NCBI RefSeq assembly: GCF_023898315.1
Contig: NC_064621.1
Location: 15,064,501-15,128,500, forward strand
Reading direction: 5' to 3'
From: Schistocerca nitens
Taxonomy: Eukaryota > Arthropoda > Insecta > Orthoptera > Acrididae
Length of the DNA stretch: 64,000 bases
Below are positions 22,468 to 35,109 of this stretch, piece by piece. The position numbers and the translations under genes were made by a program. Under the pieces are notes generated by a model, which was not told the DNA's origin, ran no database searches, and was given only the letters and a program-made list of their open reading frames with translations. Within the stretch, counting starts at the first letter, position 1. Each line of letters starts with the position of its first letter.

Positions 22468-24235
22468 ATGGACAGGAGCGTAGACACGGTAGATGTGCCG
22501 AGCATAATGGAAGATGCGCATGGCAATGACAGGAGTGTACGCAGCCAGATAACAGATGACGTTAGCGGAAGACAATTGGCGTACATACAATATCACGAAC
22601 ACGTTAACGAACAGATTGAAATGTCGAGAGTGCCTCGAACACACCAGGGATAAAACAAGAAGTAGAGGGTGACTTTGTAGATGATAGTGGGTATGTGAAT
22701 GAATCCACTGACATATTTGATCCTCCACAGATAAAGAGAGAACCGAAAGAAACTTTTGAAGTAGGATCGGAACACACAGATTCCGTAGAACAAAACAGTG
22801 TGAAAATTTTAAGCATGAACGATTTATTTGAACAATTAACCAAACAAATTGCGGGACAGAATAATCAGCTTAAAACACACGTTACAGAGCAGCTCAAAAC
22901 GCAGAATGATCAGCTTCAGAAACAAGTCAGTAATCAGGTTAGTCAGCTTAAAACACACGTTGACGAGCAGCTTAAAACACAAAGTAATCAGCTCAAAACA
23001 CAGAACGAGCAGCTTAAAACACACGTTGACGAGCAGCTTAAAACACAAATAATCAGTTCAAAACACAGAACGAGCAGCTTAAAACACACGTTGGGCAGCT
23101 TAAAGCACAGGTCGAAGAACAAGGAATTAAAATTAGTAAACAAATAGAACAGGTAGAACAAAAAGTGGGTAATTTAAGCTCTGTAGTAAATACTATGAAA
23201 TTTTAAATTGACTCAATTAACAAGAATATGGATACTATGCAGGGGGAAATTGACAACATTAACAGTAGATTTGATGTTGAAATCCTCAACATCCAAGAGA
23301 AAGTAGAGCCTCTGGTTGAAACAAAAGTAGACGAAAAAGTTTTCGGTCTTAAAACTGAGATCGTAAACGAATGTCAGCACGGAATCTCACAATTGAAAAA
23401 GGCAGTTTCAGACACTGTAAGAGATTTAGGTGAGAAAGTTACCGGATGTGTACAAAAATGTGAACAAAATACTTCGAAAATTCAAGGTAAAATTTTCGAT
23501 CTTGAGAGTAAAATTAAAGATAGACCTGGTGTTGTCTGTAGTGGCACACCACTTACGAAGCTGTTAGAAGGTGAGGAACGCTTCGATCCCAACAAGAAAC
23601 ATAACGGATGGCATCCGTTAGATTTCATCAAAAATTGAGAGAGGATATTTCCTGAACACTTGTCTGATCAGGAAAAGATAAACGTAGTAATTAGCGCCTT
23701 AGCAGGTGATGCTAAGCGCTGGGGAATTAATTTGAATACCGAACGAATGACGTTCGAAGAATTTAAGCAAACGTTTACGGACGAATATTGGTCCAAACAA
23801 AAACAGGATCATTTATGGCGCGAGTTTATCATGGCCAAGCTTCATGAGAACAGGGGCAGGAATTCTTTGAAAGATTTCTGCGAATATTGGTACCGGAAGT
23901 TGACGCATTTAAGAGGGAGAAGAACCGATTTGGAAATCATATGGGAGCTATATAAAAAGCTTCCAGAAGATTCGAAGAGATACGTGGGAAGCAATCATCG
24001 CAGCTTCCAAGCATTTCTCGAAAGGGTCGAAGACGAAGACCATTGGCGCGAAAGTCGTGCCAATCATCAAAATTTTAGTAACAGGAATAACCATAATAAT
24101 GACGAGAGAAATGACGACAATGGGTTTCGCGTGAATATGATACAGAGAGGTAGAGGTAGAGGAAGAGGAGAAGGAAGTTATCCAGGTCGCGGTAGAGGGT
24201 ACACCGCGCAAAATAATAACGACGCGGGAAACTGA
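22468..24235 (+). pseudogene. gag: Gypsy gag, copy 2
   Basis: Near-identical duplicate of the gag at 16254-18021, with the same coiled-coil repeats, capsid-like domain, RG-rich tail and the same stops and frameshifts at equivalent positions. No difference was seen by eye in this stretch. Confidence 0.75.
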
Positions 24236-24321
24236 TTTCCGCGAACGTTGCGGGCCAAACGGAAGCGGACAGTATATACCGGCCACGATTTAAGAAATGT
24301 TACCAGACCGACAGTAAAGTT

Positions 24322-25534
24322 ATGAGACAGGTTAGAGACAGGCGTGGAACGGCGCAACGTGTTGTTGCGAAACAAGCGTCAGGTGCGAGCGCGAATGAGT
24401 CATCTTTGCCACGCAGAGCGATACTTTTTAACAGGCGAGTGGAGCATCAGAGGGCAACGGCTCAGCCTAGCAGAACAGCTGTTCACAGAGAAGCCGCTAG
24501 CGATGAGGCAGCATTAGATACGAACATTGCCGTAAGAGCTGGTGAATGCATTACGAGTGGTAATTCCATGGCGAAGGAAATAATAGATGAAACTGTGGGT
24601 ACACAGAGAGGTGCGGTTAGCAGTGTTAGCAATAAAGTAAAAGGCGAGAATGAATTAGCGGAAGTAAGTAATTGGCGTGTGCAGATCGACGATCTGTACA
24701 AGGGCCTCAAGCAATGTGAGTGGGAGGATTTTAAGAAGGAGTATGAAGCAAGGAAGTTAATTAGTGAAAACGGAGATAGTAGGGACGTCGATAAGGTGAC
24801 GTGGCCCGAGTTTAAAGAGGAGAGAGTAAATAGCGCCGCGCAAAGTACGCGTGCTGCCGATAGGTCAAAGGTTAAAGATAGAAAGGAATTGGAGAATGAA
24901 ATCCTTAGCATAGACGAGGAAGTAACTTCCGTTAATGATCCGCCAACAGTACAAGCTGCTACCGAAAGGCACCGTGGGGAAGAGGCAGGTGATTACATGA
25001 AAATAATTGAAGTCCACGAGGATTACATTAAATATGAAGTAACAGTGGATGTGGGTAAAGCTGATAATGAGGCCGTTTTTGCCAAAAGAGGATATTAAAT
25101 TAAAATCAAAGCCTGACGGAAATGTATAGGGAGAACTTAATGCCTGTCTCAGAAAATCTTTTATGTTAGAACCTGAAAGCGATCCAGAATGGTCTGATTC
25201 TGACGATAGTTCAGATGACGAATATTTCGGTACTGGCAAAAATAATGGGAATATAGCTAATAGTGATATTGTACCTATTGATGACGAAGTTTCAAAACAA
25301 AATCCAGATGTCGAGACTGAACAAAGAAAGAAAGAGCCACCGGACGACTCAGTGTTTATTTTGCAACGAGTTCAAGTAAGTAAAGACTTTGAACTCCAGA
25401 AACCGAAAAAGCCGCCAGATATAAATGGTTCACAGGTCAGGAACATATCTTGGGACAATGTCACAGTCGACCAAGGTGCGTTGTGGAAGAAACAGGAAGG
25501 GGCAGATTTATATCGGATTTTGAGAATGTCATGA
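24322..25534 (+). pseudogene. acidic open frame, copy 2
   Basis: Duplicate of 18108-19320. Differences noted by eye are ACGCGT for ATGCGT near 24847, GCCGATAGG for GCCAATAGG, TCAAAG for TCGAAG, and GTATAG for GCAGAG near 25125. The last creates a new in-frame stop private to this copy, so it arose after the duplication. Confidence 0.5.
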
Positions 25535-25956
25535 ACACCTTACATCATGAATCTACTGGATCCCCACCGGTAGAAATTTTATTAGGCAGCAGAAGTAAAA
25601 GTTTAATTGAGGAAAAACTAGAGTTTCCGCCTTGTACAAGCTTGGGGCTGAGTCAAAAGAAAGAATTAGTCAGAAACAGGGCAAAGCAAAAAGCTGAATC
25701 TAGATCTAAAAGACATGATAAAAATCTGAAAGTTTCAAAATTTAAAATTGGGGATTATGTTCTTTTAAAAACCCACGAAAAGTCTAGTGAACTGAACCAT
25801 GAAATTTCCAAATTTAAATACATTTATAATGGACCGTATATAATACAGAACATTGCACACGATAATGCTTACTACCTGGTCTACGCAAAATCCAAAAGAC
25901 CTTTAGGTGTAAGAAATGTTGTGGACCTGAAACTGTATGTTCCTAGGAGTGAGTGA
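25450..25956 (+). pseudogene. integrase C-terminal remnant, copy 2
   Basis: Duplicate of 19236-19742 with the same truncation. The translated frame appears identical. Confidence 0.75.
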
Positions 25957-26778
25957 CCTAAGTACACTCAGAAATCAATTTGCAATAAATATGCTATATT
26001 TTATACTGAAACTATTTTATTCCAAATGTAACTAATCTTTGTAAATATACGTGTACCAATATCAGTGTGCCAATGTACTTATGTGAGTTTCAGATTACCA
26101 AATGTACTGTAAATGAAAAGATGTATGGAGAAAAGGGATGAAAAGAAAGGGTAAATGCTGCAAGCCAAATAAAAGATGGGACTGTCAAAAATTAAAGTGG
26201 GCAGTATATGAGTCATAATATAAAGGACTGCCAAACACCAATGAGGGCAGATAAATAGTCTATGGAGAATTGTAAGTGTGGTACAGGTGATGTGGTAAAA
26301 TGATGCGAAATAGACTGCCCAAATCTGAATAATAGGCAGCAAATATATGTAGTGATTTTTCTAAATATTATTGTGTGTTTATTAGTAAGTAAGGAAATGA
26401 ACTGCCATTCAATGCCAGCAGCAACAAATTGTCTTATAGTGTATATAGATATTTGCATTTGCTTTTGTAGTTAAATGTTTGTGTTCCAGATTTTGAAATT
26501 ATTTCTTTGAGAAATTTAGTAAAAATAAGTAATTTGCTATTTAAATAATGTTGTGATAGGAGATTGGACTGTGCCAAAGGCACTTAAGTAAATGATAAGT
26601 AAATGTTCTTGATATGTTAAAAAGTGTAGACCTATATAATGTGAGTGAAAGGAAGCTTGTGGTATAAATTTTCTTGGATGGGAAATTCACACAAAGATTC
26701 AGAACTACTGTATAAATATAAAAATTAGTGTTCCCATGAAATTTGCACTCAGTGAAATTTACTGGAAACAGGGGCATG

Positions 26779-28523
26779 TGTAACAACAACAACTGTACAT
26801 ATAATAATTTTTTTCATCTGATTTTCGTTAAATTAGTGTAATCGATGTTCTGATTTCATTTCTTTTTCTTTTCATGCCATGATGTTAAAGGAACTGTAAC
26901 CAATTTTCGATGTGAATATTAATGTTTATGTCAAATTGCAAGCAATATTATAACAAAATGGAAATGTAAGGAATGTTGAAACTGTTGTAAGATGTTAAAG
27001 TTGTATTTATGCGCCTGGTCCATACATAGGCAATGTATTAGGATATGTGGAATGCAAAACCTTTGGTGAATACCCTGTCTGTAGGGGAGCGGTAAAAGGT
27101 GGATGGCAGGCGAGCGCGGGAAAAAATGCACACGGGCGCGGCACGGCATAGAGGGCTCAGCAGTAGTAGTCGGAGTTGGGCATCGGTCTGAGAAACACGC
27201 TCTGGATCGAAGAGGCTCTCCTGGAAAACGTGATTTCATTGAGCCTCGGATGTGCCGTTTCCGACGACTATACAGCATGGCTATATTCCATAGGCACTAA
27301 AGGGAAAAGTATTGCGACGCTAAGAAGAAGCAAAGTGCCGATACATCAAGAGCCATAGCTGTGATTGTATGTGTGCTTTGCGCCTCGCCATCTCGCCGCC
27401 CGCCAACCGCCGCATCGACACGAACAGGTTGAAACTTTTAGTACTGTATTCGTGTGGACCAGTGTTACTTTTGTTCCTGACTGTTCAATAACAACTTAAC
27501 TTTTACCAGAACTGTCCTATCATTTAATTATCCTCATCACTAACCTAGACAGGGTCCTTTCCACATGTTGTGCAATTCGAGTGTCCCGAAATGAAGATTT
27601 AAAGTTTATGTTAATAATACTTACCTGCAGACCTATCTATGTTAGAATGATGCTTAAAGAACTTTGTTGTTAATGAATATATAGGTCTGGCAAAGTTGGA
27701 AGATAATGTTGAAATTGGTTTAGTAATGAAGTTTAATTAATTTGAGACAAAAATAATGATAGTTAAATAAGCAAGAAATAAGACAAAAAGAGTAGTCACT
27801 CATGTATTGGAAATCTTGAGTGCTTAACGATTTCGATAAACTAAAATCTCAGTACAGTGATCATAACAGTTTCAGGGCAGCCCCCCCCCCCTTTTTCTTT
27901 TTTATTCATTTAAATTCTGAAGTGTACTGAACTGATTTGACTAGCAAAGTTAAAGTCAATATAAAACCAAAATTTATTAGTGTTTTACCTTTTTCAAAAT
28001 TGACATTGTATGTATGTTTCGAAAGTGCTATTTCTAGGGTAACCTATGCCCGATTTTAATCAGATCAACAGACAGTACATAGTTTGTAGTAAACATTATA
28101 GTGTATTGTTGTGTATTTATGGCTTGTTCACATTAGTACAGAAAGTGAAATCATTAGTTCAGTAGATTTTCTGGTTCTAAAATTTACCACATTATGCAGT
28201 GCTATTACGTGTTGTTTTGTATGAACATACATCAACTTGTACTGGGAAGAAACTCAGTTAATGCCTAATTAGGCTGTCGACCGTATTATTAACAATTTGG
28301 TAGCATCTGCTGTGTCGTTTCTTGTCCGTCCTAACGTGTAGTTGCACTTCAGACTTGCTTGACGCATCATTGTTGTTACTGAGTGGGTGAAAGTCTGATT
28401 TTGCCTCCATTCGGGTACACGCGGTCAGTATCTACCCCAAAATCCTTTCTTATAAGGTGAAGCCCGTCAACTTACCATAGTACAGGCTTTAATAAGTATC
28501 GTACGCAATAGCGTAGTGTTACA
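26779..28523 (+). repeat. LTR3 (3' LTR)
   Basis: 1745 bp. Its 5' part matches LTR2. Its 3' part is private, for example TTTTTTATTC, GCTATTTC, CAACAGACAGTACATAG, GGGTGAAAG and CTACCCC. It ends GTGTTACA followed by the GACT duplication (28524-28527). Confidence 0.85.
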
Positions 28524-28527
28524 GACT

Positions 28528-29400
28528 TATTAGAAATCTGTTCGTAGTTGATTTTTGCTGTGCTGCAGATAATCTTCCATGTATGTAATTACGTTTAGTG
28601 CCCGCTCTTTAGACAATGAGTGACCTTTACAACGTTTCACTTGAGTTGGGATTTGTGGCTCCCTGGCCGACAAATGATGAACTACACGGCTTTGACACCT
28701 TCGTCAATATTACATTCAGTTGTTCAGCACGTATCGTCATTATTGTACTCGTCATATACATTGTACGCACAGTCGAGAGTGTACGATACCAGACATTCCA
28801 CTGATTCATTTTGCAGGGACGCTAATATTTCGTCTGCCACTTCTTTCTCACTCTACAAAGTTATTGTGGTTCCTTTGCGACGAAATCAACTTCGGCAGCT
28901 GTTGTTATGTGCACATAAAATACAGTGTTTGCTTTGTTTATCGTTGCCATTGCTTTGCTTTGTAGCAACACTACCAGCACTGAAGTACTGTTATCAGTTA
29001 CTCGTCTGCTAAGCTGTTCAACTACACTCCGTAGCCTCTTGTTGCGCTCACCATTGGATACCTCCAGTCCTGCCCCCTGTTGCCATTAGCAGCCAATATT
29101 GTGGTTGCGCGGTAGACAATATGTGGGGCATCGAATGCGGTAAACTCGTTGGCCTTCTGGGACCTCGACTCAAGGGTTCCTTTTAAACCAGTGAAGGGCA
29201 AAGAACGACAGCCAATGGACAGGCCGAACGGTGACCGTCAACGGTTTCTCATCCTCACCAAACAAAGGGGTTGGGGCCAAGGGATTCTGCCATGTGGAAT
29301 CGCAGTTGTCTCTTATAACATTCGGAGATCGCTACCACTTTGTTATTGTTATAAATTAGCGTTTTAATTACAGTTTCTCCGACGGATATTTTGAAGGAAG
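28528..29400. other. unannotated DNA right of the LTR array
   Basis: Short overlapping open frames only, with no recognisable protein. Confidence 0.5.
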
Positions 29401-29499
29401 AAAAGGCGTTTAATAGGTGTCGCATGTGCAGCCTTTATTTTACTGAAAGAGGCGAATCATCAGAAAAAGAAGTAGAAGAAGAAAAGACGATGGTGGATG

Positions 29500-29705
29500 A
29501 CATTTCCTTCAAAAAGAAGGGATCAGTGTGGTAGGGCAAAATTAATGACTCACCTTAAAGATCAACTGGAATATGGGTCCTCTCATATTTTTTTCGCAGT
29601 GAAAGCTACAGATTTCGAATTGTTTTTCGATTGTGCAGGGCCTAAAATTTACAAAGATGACACTTCTTTTAGCAGAGCTGTACCTGCAGAAAAAAGATGT
29701 CAATA
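29500..29705 (+). pseudogene. PIF/Harbinger-type transposase N-terminal fragment
   Basis: The frame ending at 29705 has the pattern of the Harbinger transposase N-terminal region: a phenylalanine-centred AVKATDFELFF helix, GPKIYKDDTSF and AVPAEKRC. These correspond to the (L/F)L..(I/V)GP.I...DT.(F/M)R.AI(P/S)..ER pattern of the family. Only this short block is visible; the catalytic domain is absent. The identification rests on a pattern and is tentative. Confidence 0.4.
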
Positions 29706-29709
29706 GACA

Positions 29710-30385
29710 CTCAGTTTTCTTTTTCACAAGTGCACAATATTTTCTGTCAGCTCACATACTTTCCTCCAAGCAGCTAATCTTATCAATTTGCTTTTTCAGA
29801 CGCTTTTCTTAGGGTCCCATGAACATTCACGTTCACAATAAAACTATATTAGCTTTAATGTAGTCTCCGTATTCCACTCAATACTCCAGTATTTTTAACC
29901 ACAATAAATACACTCCCACTCAGCAGACAATGGAAATCGCTACTGAGTCAACGGATATTCGACCCAGAGTCGACACTAGGACGGTGGTCCCAAGCCAAAA
30001 CCACCACCACCAACGCTTTCATTTTCATCACCGGCATTCGAAACCGCAACCAAGACGAATCGCTTCGTTGGCTACGATTTCCTGCCCGTACACGCCAAAC
30101 AAATCTCATCAAACGAAGCGATCGGTTGTCCTCGTTGGCCTTCGTTGGTCAAGTGTGTACGCGCCTTAAGAGGACAATGCCCTGTGCACGCTCGCAGCAC
30201 TATCAATAAGCAAAGTCACGAGCCGTAACTAGGACTTAAGGGGACCAATGTTGCCAGGGCACGCTACATCGTCTGTGCCTTCTGAAATGAATGCCATTAA
30301 GCAGCTGCGACTTTTGCTGCCGCGGAGGTAGCGGGTAGGCGCTACCGCTTAGTGCGCTCACCAACCGCTAAATGACACCGATTCT
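29710..30385. other. unannotated stretch
   Basis: No gene recognised. A His-rich plus-strand frame at 29930-30169 comes from a CCACCACCAC run. Confidence 0.5.
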
Positions 30386-30399
30386 TCGCTTGTGGCAGA

Positions 30400-30600
30400 A
30401 AAATGGTTCAAATGGCTCTGAGGGCTATGGGACTTAACTTCTGAGGTCATCAGTCCCCTAGAACTTACAACTACTTAAACCGAACTAACCTAAGGACATC
30501 ACACACATCCATGCCCGAGGCAGGATTCAAACCTGCGACCGTAGCGATCGCGCGGTTCCAGACTGTACCTTCTAGAACCGCTTGGCTACCCCGGCCGGCA
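30400..30600 (-). mobile_element. tRNA-derived SINE with 11-bp TSD
   Basis: Minus-strand SINE: the tail-proximal block ATGGTTCAAATGGCTCTGAG is at the left, and the tRNA-like head is at the right, with a box-B complement (GGATTCAAACC) and a CCGGCCGGC end. Flanking duplications CTTGTGGCAGA lie at 30389-30399 and 30601-30611. Confidence 0.8.
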
Positions 30601-31055
30601 CTTGTGGCAGATGTCGACATTGTCACATCATTTCGGTCTGCGCTTTTGCGAAGTAAACATTACAGCGTCATTCTCCATTTGCAACAATGAAAGAGTTCTG
30701 CAACCCGTCTTTTGTGGTTTCGAGGCTTGCCAATAGCTGAAATCCAGACTTGACTTTGCGCCGCTGAGGCCGGAGAGAGCGGTCTTGTATGCATGGGCGG
30801 TGGGGCTGCTGCCTTGTTTAATGTGTGTGTGTTTTCTTATCTTTTCTGAATAAAGCTCTGGCCGAAAGCTCAGTGCATAACAGTCTGCAAATCAACGTGC
30901 CATCTTTACAGCGAGTAGCAATGTATCCTTTTCATAATAACGTTCATATCCCAACCTGGACTTTCCATTGTTTAAATAAATGTTGATAAAATCAATCATT
31001 TCGCGTATGCTGTTGGGTCAGTCACAGTCCTCCTCCAAATCCTATTCAAAAGCAC

Positions 31056-31240
31056 CCGGACGGACGGAGTAGCCGCGCGCTTTAGGGCGCCTTGCCACGT
31101 TTCGGAAGTTCGAGCCTCCTCGGGCATAGGTGAGCGTGTTGTCCCTAGCGTCAGTTAGTTTAAGTTAGATTAAGTAGTGTATAAGCCTAGGGACCGATGA
31201 CCTCAGCAGTTTGGTTCCATAGGAACTTACCACAAATTTC
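31056..31240 (+). mobile_element. tRNA-derived SINE, second subfamily
   Basis: Head with box A/B-like sequence (GGAGTAGCCGCGCGCTTTAG, GAAGTTCGAGCCTCC), then a GTTAGTTTAAGTTAGATTAAG body and a GACCGATGACCTCAGCAGTT tail ending CCACAAATTTC. The flanking CAAAAGC repeats (just left, and from 31241) are a short probable target duplication. Confidence 0.75.
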
Positions 31241-31249
31241 CAAAAGCCT

Positions 31250-32960
31250 CCGCCCTCCTCTTGCTTTAAAAAACCCGGTAAACGTTATTGAGGAACATTC
31301 GTATATCTGTGCTGACCACGAGTCAAAACTTCCATCTCGTTTGCATATGACTGTCGTTACGATTCTTGTCTGTGTCCTGTTGTCGTTTGAACTGTTTTGC
31401 TACTGATACGTGTAAGATGCCATTGCCTTAATTTGTTTTCAGACTCCGGTTTGAAACAGGTCGCCCTATTTTCTTTTTCTGTCAAAATACATTCGAGGAA
31501 TTCTCCACTTTCCCATTCATAGTGAGGGAGAAAATCATGAGCCAACATAAATTGATTTGTTTGGTGTTTACTGATTAACACATTTGTAAATTCATCAGGA
31601 CGATTATCAGTGCATGTGTCTCAGTTCGAGCAAAACCTGGTCGTTTGTGCTGATTGTCTACTGCTGTAGAACGACGAGCTTCTGTAGGGTTTGCCCGTAC
31701 ACTGTAGAGGTAAGCGACGGCCTACTGGTCACGCTTTTGCGATAACAGTCGAGGAGCTTTAAATTTATTTCGGCAGGGAAATAGCGGTTGACTGCATGCT
31801 AGATGGAATCTGAAATTGCTGGATTCATGTAGACAAGGATCTCATGCCAGTGCTTAAGCTGTTAACCTTCATCGCTGCGTATACTTTGGTTCAGACATCC
31901 TTTTCAAACAAGTGTACCAGCTTCAAACCGTGTCAAGTGGCTATACATCCAAGAGCTTTCAGTCGAGACTTATGGAATTTGACATTTTACGATTGGAGCA
32001 TGTCATCTAGTTTGGAAAATCCCTTTTTGTTCATAATAATTGTCAAAATCGCACTAGATGGATTGCAAACACATTCCTGGTTTCGACTCTTACGAGAAAG
32101 ATACATGAAAGACAAAATGCAAAATTACTTTTACTTTTAAAAACTAAAGAACTCAAGATGAAGAGAAAATAAAAACATATACATTATTTTGTTACAGGAG
32201 CAGTATGTCGAATAGTCAAGTGGCGCCCATCTTTGTCATTTGACAACTACTGCAGTGCTTGATCATGCGTTGTACTTGTGCATCAGCATGTTTGGCTTAC
32301 CTGTTCAAAAAGCATTTTTTGGTATTTGATAAATTGTACTCCCAATTACATACAAAACAGATGTATTCATTTCGTAGTTATCGTACGAGTGGTCCCCAAT
32401 GGTCCAGTAATCGTTTATTTTAGTTTCTTTAAACACTAGAAAATATGGTTGATATATATATAAAACATGAACACAAATTGAACTGTACTATCCCCAGATT
32501 AAGTTGCGTTTGCTGATGCGCCTTCAACGAACATAACTGTTCCATTTTTACAAATATGGCGCATGAGCAAGCACGGCACTTGTCAAGTCAAGTGACCTAA
32601 ATCGGCGTCAATTGTATGTTCGACTTCCTGTTTGATATTGGGTACATTTTTATTTTTTCTTCGTTTTCACTTTTTAATTTCTCATTTTAATTTTTCATTT
32701 TGTCTTCTCTGTATATTTAGTTCTAATGAAGACTCATAAGATTGCTCTTTTGCCCTTTTCGGCGTTCTGTATTAATGTTGGACCATGCGTCAGTTTGTAG
32801 TTTTAGTGTGTTCCGAAGATGGCATGGTTATTTGCGACGAAACCTAGGTCAGCATCCAGTTTCTATTTGCAAACCGAGGCGGATACTTTATAATCATTAA
32901 ATTATTCACGATTGCTGATGCGTTACAATGTTAAAAGCTCTCATGTATGCTATGTCATTT
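31250..32960. other. unannotated stretch
   Basis: No domain-bearing open frame. A 98-codon plus-strand frame (31844-32140) starts with a hydrophobic segment but has no supporting features. Confidence 0.5.
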
Positions 32961-32965
32961 TAAAG

Positions 32966-33007
32966 AGGTTGGTTGGTTGATTTGGGGGAAGGGGACCAAA
33001 CAGCGAG
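32966..33007 (+). repeat. dispersed repeat, left part (Polinton target)
   Basis: GTTGGTTGATTTGGGGGAAGG...CCAAACAGCGAG leads into the duplicated GTCATC. It continues at 47242 (GTCATCCCCTCGGATTGGGG...), so one older dispersed repeat was split by the Polinton. Confidence 0.7.
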
Positions 33008-33013
33008 GTCATC

Positions 33014-33155
33014 AGTAGTAAGTAGGTCACTTGGGCGCACTCACAGATTATTTACAGACTTTTTTTCATTTTGTTATAAACGGATAGGTTGAGCACACTA
33101 GCCACTTACTTACTGACATTTTTATAAACGGATCACCTGAGGGTGCAATCCAACA
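33014..33155 (+). repeat. Polinton left terminal inverted repeat
   Basis: Matches the reverse complement of 47100-47241. The core TGTTATAAACGGATAGGTTG and the following GAGCACACTA are identical in both ends, and TATAAACGGAT occurs twice per arm. The left arm has about 27 extra bases near the tip (TCACTTGGGCGCACTC region). Confidence 0.85.
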
Positions 33156-33224
33156 CACCCACAAGAATAAAAAAAAAGACGCTTCAAAAATTTTCAACCA
33201 AAATTCTGTGCTGTGAATCATATG

Positions 33225-34340
33225 TCAAATTCTTTTGCTGTACATTACTACATACATAAGTGTATCTTTCGGAATTTTTTCATTAGAAGTTCCACACAAC
33301 TTCATTGTTATTTTTTTAATAGCTAACACATACATACTTATAAACATATTTATTACATAGATAGGATAATTTTGAATAAAATTGAATGGACTCTTTGTAA
33401 CATCACCATTCAATTGCATAGTTCTCTTAAAATCAACGAAAGCATCATATGCTTTTAGATAATTATTTGGCGGAATTAGATTCCACATTTCTCGAGGAAA
33501 AACTTCATTTCTCCCATTTTTCAAGTATATATTCTGTAATTTCACATTATCGAATAAAGAAGAGTCAACTAACTGATTACTTTTCCTTTTTGTCTGGAAA
33601 ACAATAAAGATAAAATAAGGTATGTCAAATTCTACAGAGTTGAAATTTGTAATATCTGACTCAAAATTTCTTTTTTCATCCAATCCTCAAATCTCTACAG
33701 TTTGTGGCTCAAAGAAAGATATGGGAATTTTTGGTTTTTTAAGTCTATCTTGTTCTAATTCATGCAAATATTCTGGTCCAAATTTAACAACAGGAAGACG
33801 AATTTCCATTGATTCTGGAACAACTTTTCCCCCTTTTGGAAGTGTGGTCACATCTTCAACTCCAACTTGGGTACAATCTGACAAACAAAGAATAGAATCT
33901 CCAGCACTTGATGACCATGTAAAAATTACTGTTAAATCTCCTTCCCACATTGTTTTTTTATAATCTTTAAAAAAATCCACTGAATAATTCTAATGGATAA
34001 AGTAGTTGATTTTTCTTACTTGTTATCTTTCCATTATTAAGAATATGGCCTTCCATGATTAGCTCATTGGCTAGAGCCGAAGTCAATCGAATAAGAACTG
34101 ATGAAGAAATAAATGGGAATTCCATTCTAGACCAAATACTGTTACCTTTCTATATGGTGATAGCATTGAAAAGTTTTGCTACATAAGTTCCATCATAAGT
34201 TGGATAATCTGTACCATCTTTTCCGATAACACTGAAGTTAATGTATAATTTGGCATGATTAGGATGAACCCAACCATATCCAATATTTATATTAATCTCT
34301 GTGTTCTTTTTGGGGAGATTCAAATAACTGATAACACAAT
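33225..34340 (-). pseudogene. Polinton major capsid protein, broken
   Basis: Read leftward. 34340-34020 gives an N-terminal jelly-roll-like segment (IGYGWVHPNHAKLYI, FSVIGKDGTDYPTYDG) with an in-frame stop after LFNAITI. 33980-33690 (97 codons) has FFKDYKKTMWEGD and VVPESMEIRLPVVKFG. 33683-33225 (152 codons) has FIFIVFQTKRKSN, SSLFDNVKLQNIYLKNG, NYLKAYDAFVDFKRTM and FIQNYPIYVI. This order and these segments are characteristic of the double-jelly-roll capsid protein of Polintons and adintoviruses. Several stops and frameshifts break it. It lies next to the penton gene on the same strand, the usual module. Confidence 0.75.
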
Positions 34341-34384
34341 ACCTTGTTTATGATTTATTTAAGAATAAAAATATTAAGAAATTT

Positions 34385-34846
34385 CTAAAAAACTGTTACA
34401 CAAGTAGCATTAAAGTCGATCAAATTATCATTTTCATCAGTTATAGTAATTTCTAAATCCTGAATTGAATAAAAAATTGGAATATTTACAGGATAATTCG
34501 GTTCATGAATTATTGGTCTAACAAATTCTGCATTAAGCTTTAATGAAGCAATAATATTAGCTTCTCTGTGAAAATGATCAGTATGCTTCACAAACATTCC
34601 ATCAGTGAGATTAAAATTTATGTTCATTAACTCAAATGGAATAATTTGAGGCATATTGTTACCAAAAGTCTTTTCATTAGCTTCAACAATTTGATCACTA
34701 AATCCTAACACACTTGCAATATTATCTTCTTTTATATCTGTATGTAACTTAACATTACTTTGAATAGTAACTCTATTTAAAATTTCATCCACTTTAATGT
34801 GAATGTTACGATTTTTCGAATGAATACATTTTTCCAAGTTTTTCAA
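34385..34846 (-). pseudogene. Polinton penton-like (minor capsid) protein
   Basis: A 153-codon open frame, upstream of the capsid gene on the same strand with a 45-bp gap. Visible motifs include ASVLGFSDQIVEANEK, an FELMNINFNLTDG strand, NYPVNIPIFYSI and the C-terminal LEITITDENDNLIDFNA. The last matches the conserved end of the single-jelly-roll penton of Polintons. The open frame may lack the true N-terminus. It is one of the least damaged genes of the element. Role: pentameric vertex of the capsid. Confidence 0.65.
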
Positions 34847-34859
34847 ACTATACTGACCT

Positions 34860-35100
34860 ACAGGAATTTCTATTGTTTTCCATCACAGTAAAGTTTATTA
34901 TTTTTTTAAGTAATGTTTGGAGTTAAAAAGGTTGTATAAATACAACCAGTGCAACATTAGTATAGCTATCTTGTACAGGTACAGTAAATCTTTTTTGAGC
35001 ACTGATTACTTACCACTCAGTTGAAATAATCTGCTCATTTACTATTAAAATTTTTTATTAATAAATGAGCAAAACTGATAGGAAAAAATAAGTCTTCCAG
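34860..35100. promoter_or_regulatory. divergent intergenic region between capsid and ATPase modules
   Basis: AT-rich gap between the leftward penton-capsid pair and the rightward ATPase-integrase block. By position it should hold divergent promoters. No specific motif is defined. Confidence 0.35.
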
Positions 35101-35109
35101 AAAAGAAGT

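Larger units (their letters stand above)
14354..28523 (+). mobile_element. tandem non-autonomous Gypsy element (LTR-int-LTR-int-LTR)
   Basis: Three LTRs of about 1.74 kb (TGT...ACA) alternate with two 4.47-kb internal regions, repeating at 6211 and 6214 bp. The whole is bracketed by one 4-bp duplication, GACT. Each internal region has a primer-binding-like site, a broken gag, an unusual acidic open frame where protease, reverse transcriptase and RNase H should be, and only the C-terminal end of integrase. It therefore depended on another element for mobility. Both internal regions share the same disabling lesions, so the duplication happened after they arose. Confidence 0.85.

Noticed and set aside
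14354-28523. The 6.2-kb tandem repeat as an assembly artefact
   Set aside because: LTR2 is a clean hybrid of LTR1 and LTR3, the internal copies have private differences (including a new stop near 25125), and one GACT duplication flanks the whole. A simple assembly duplication would give identical copies.
31844-32140. Small secreted protein
   Set aside because: A hydrophobic start alone is weak evidence; no cysteine pattern or splice context supports it.
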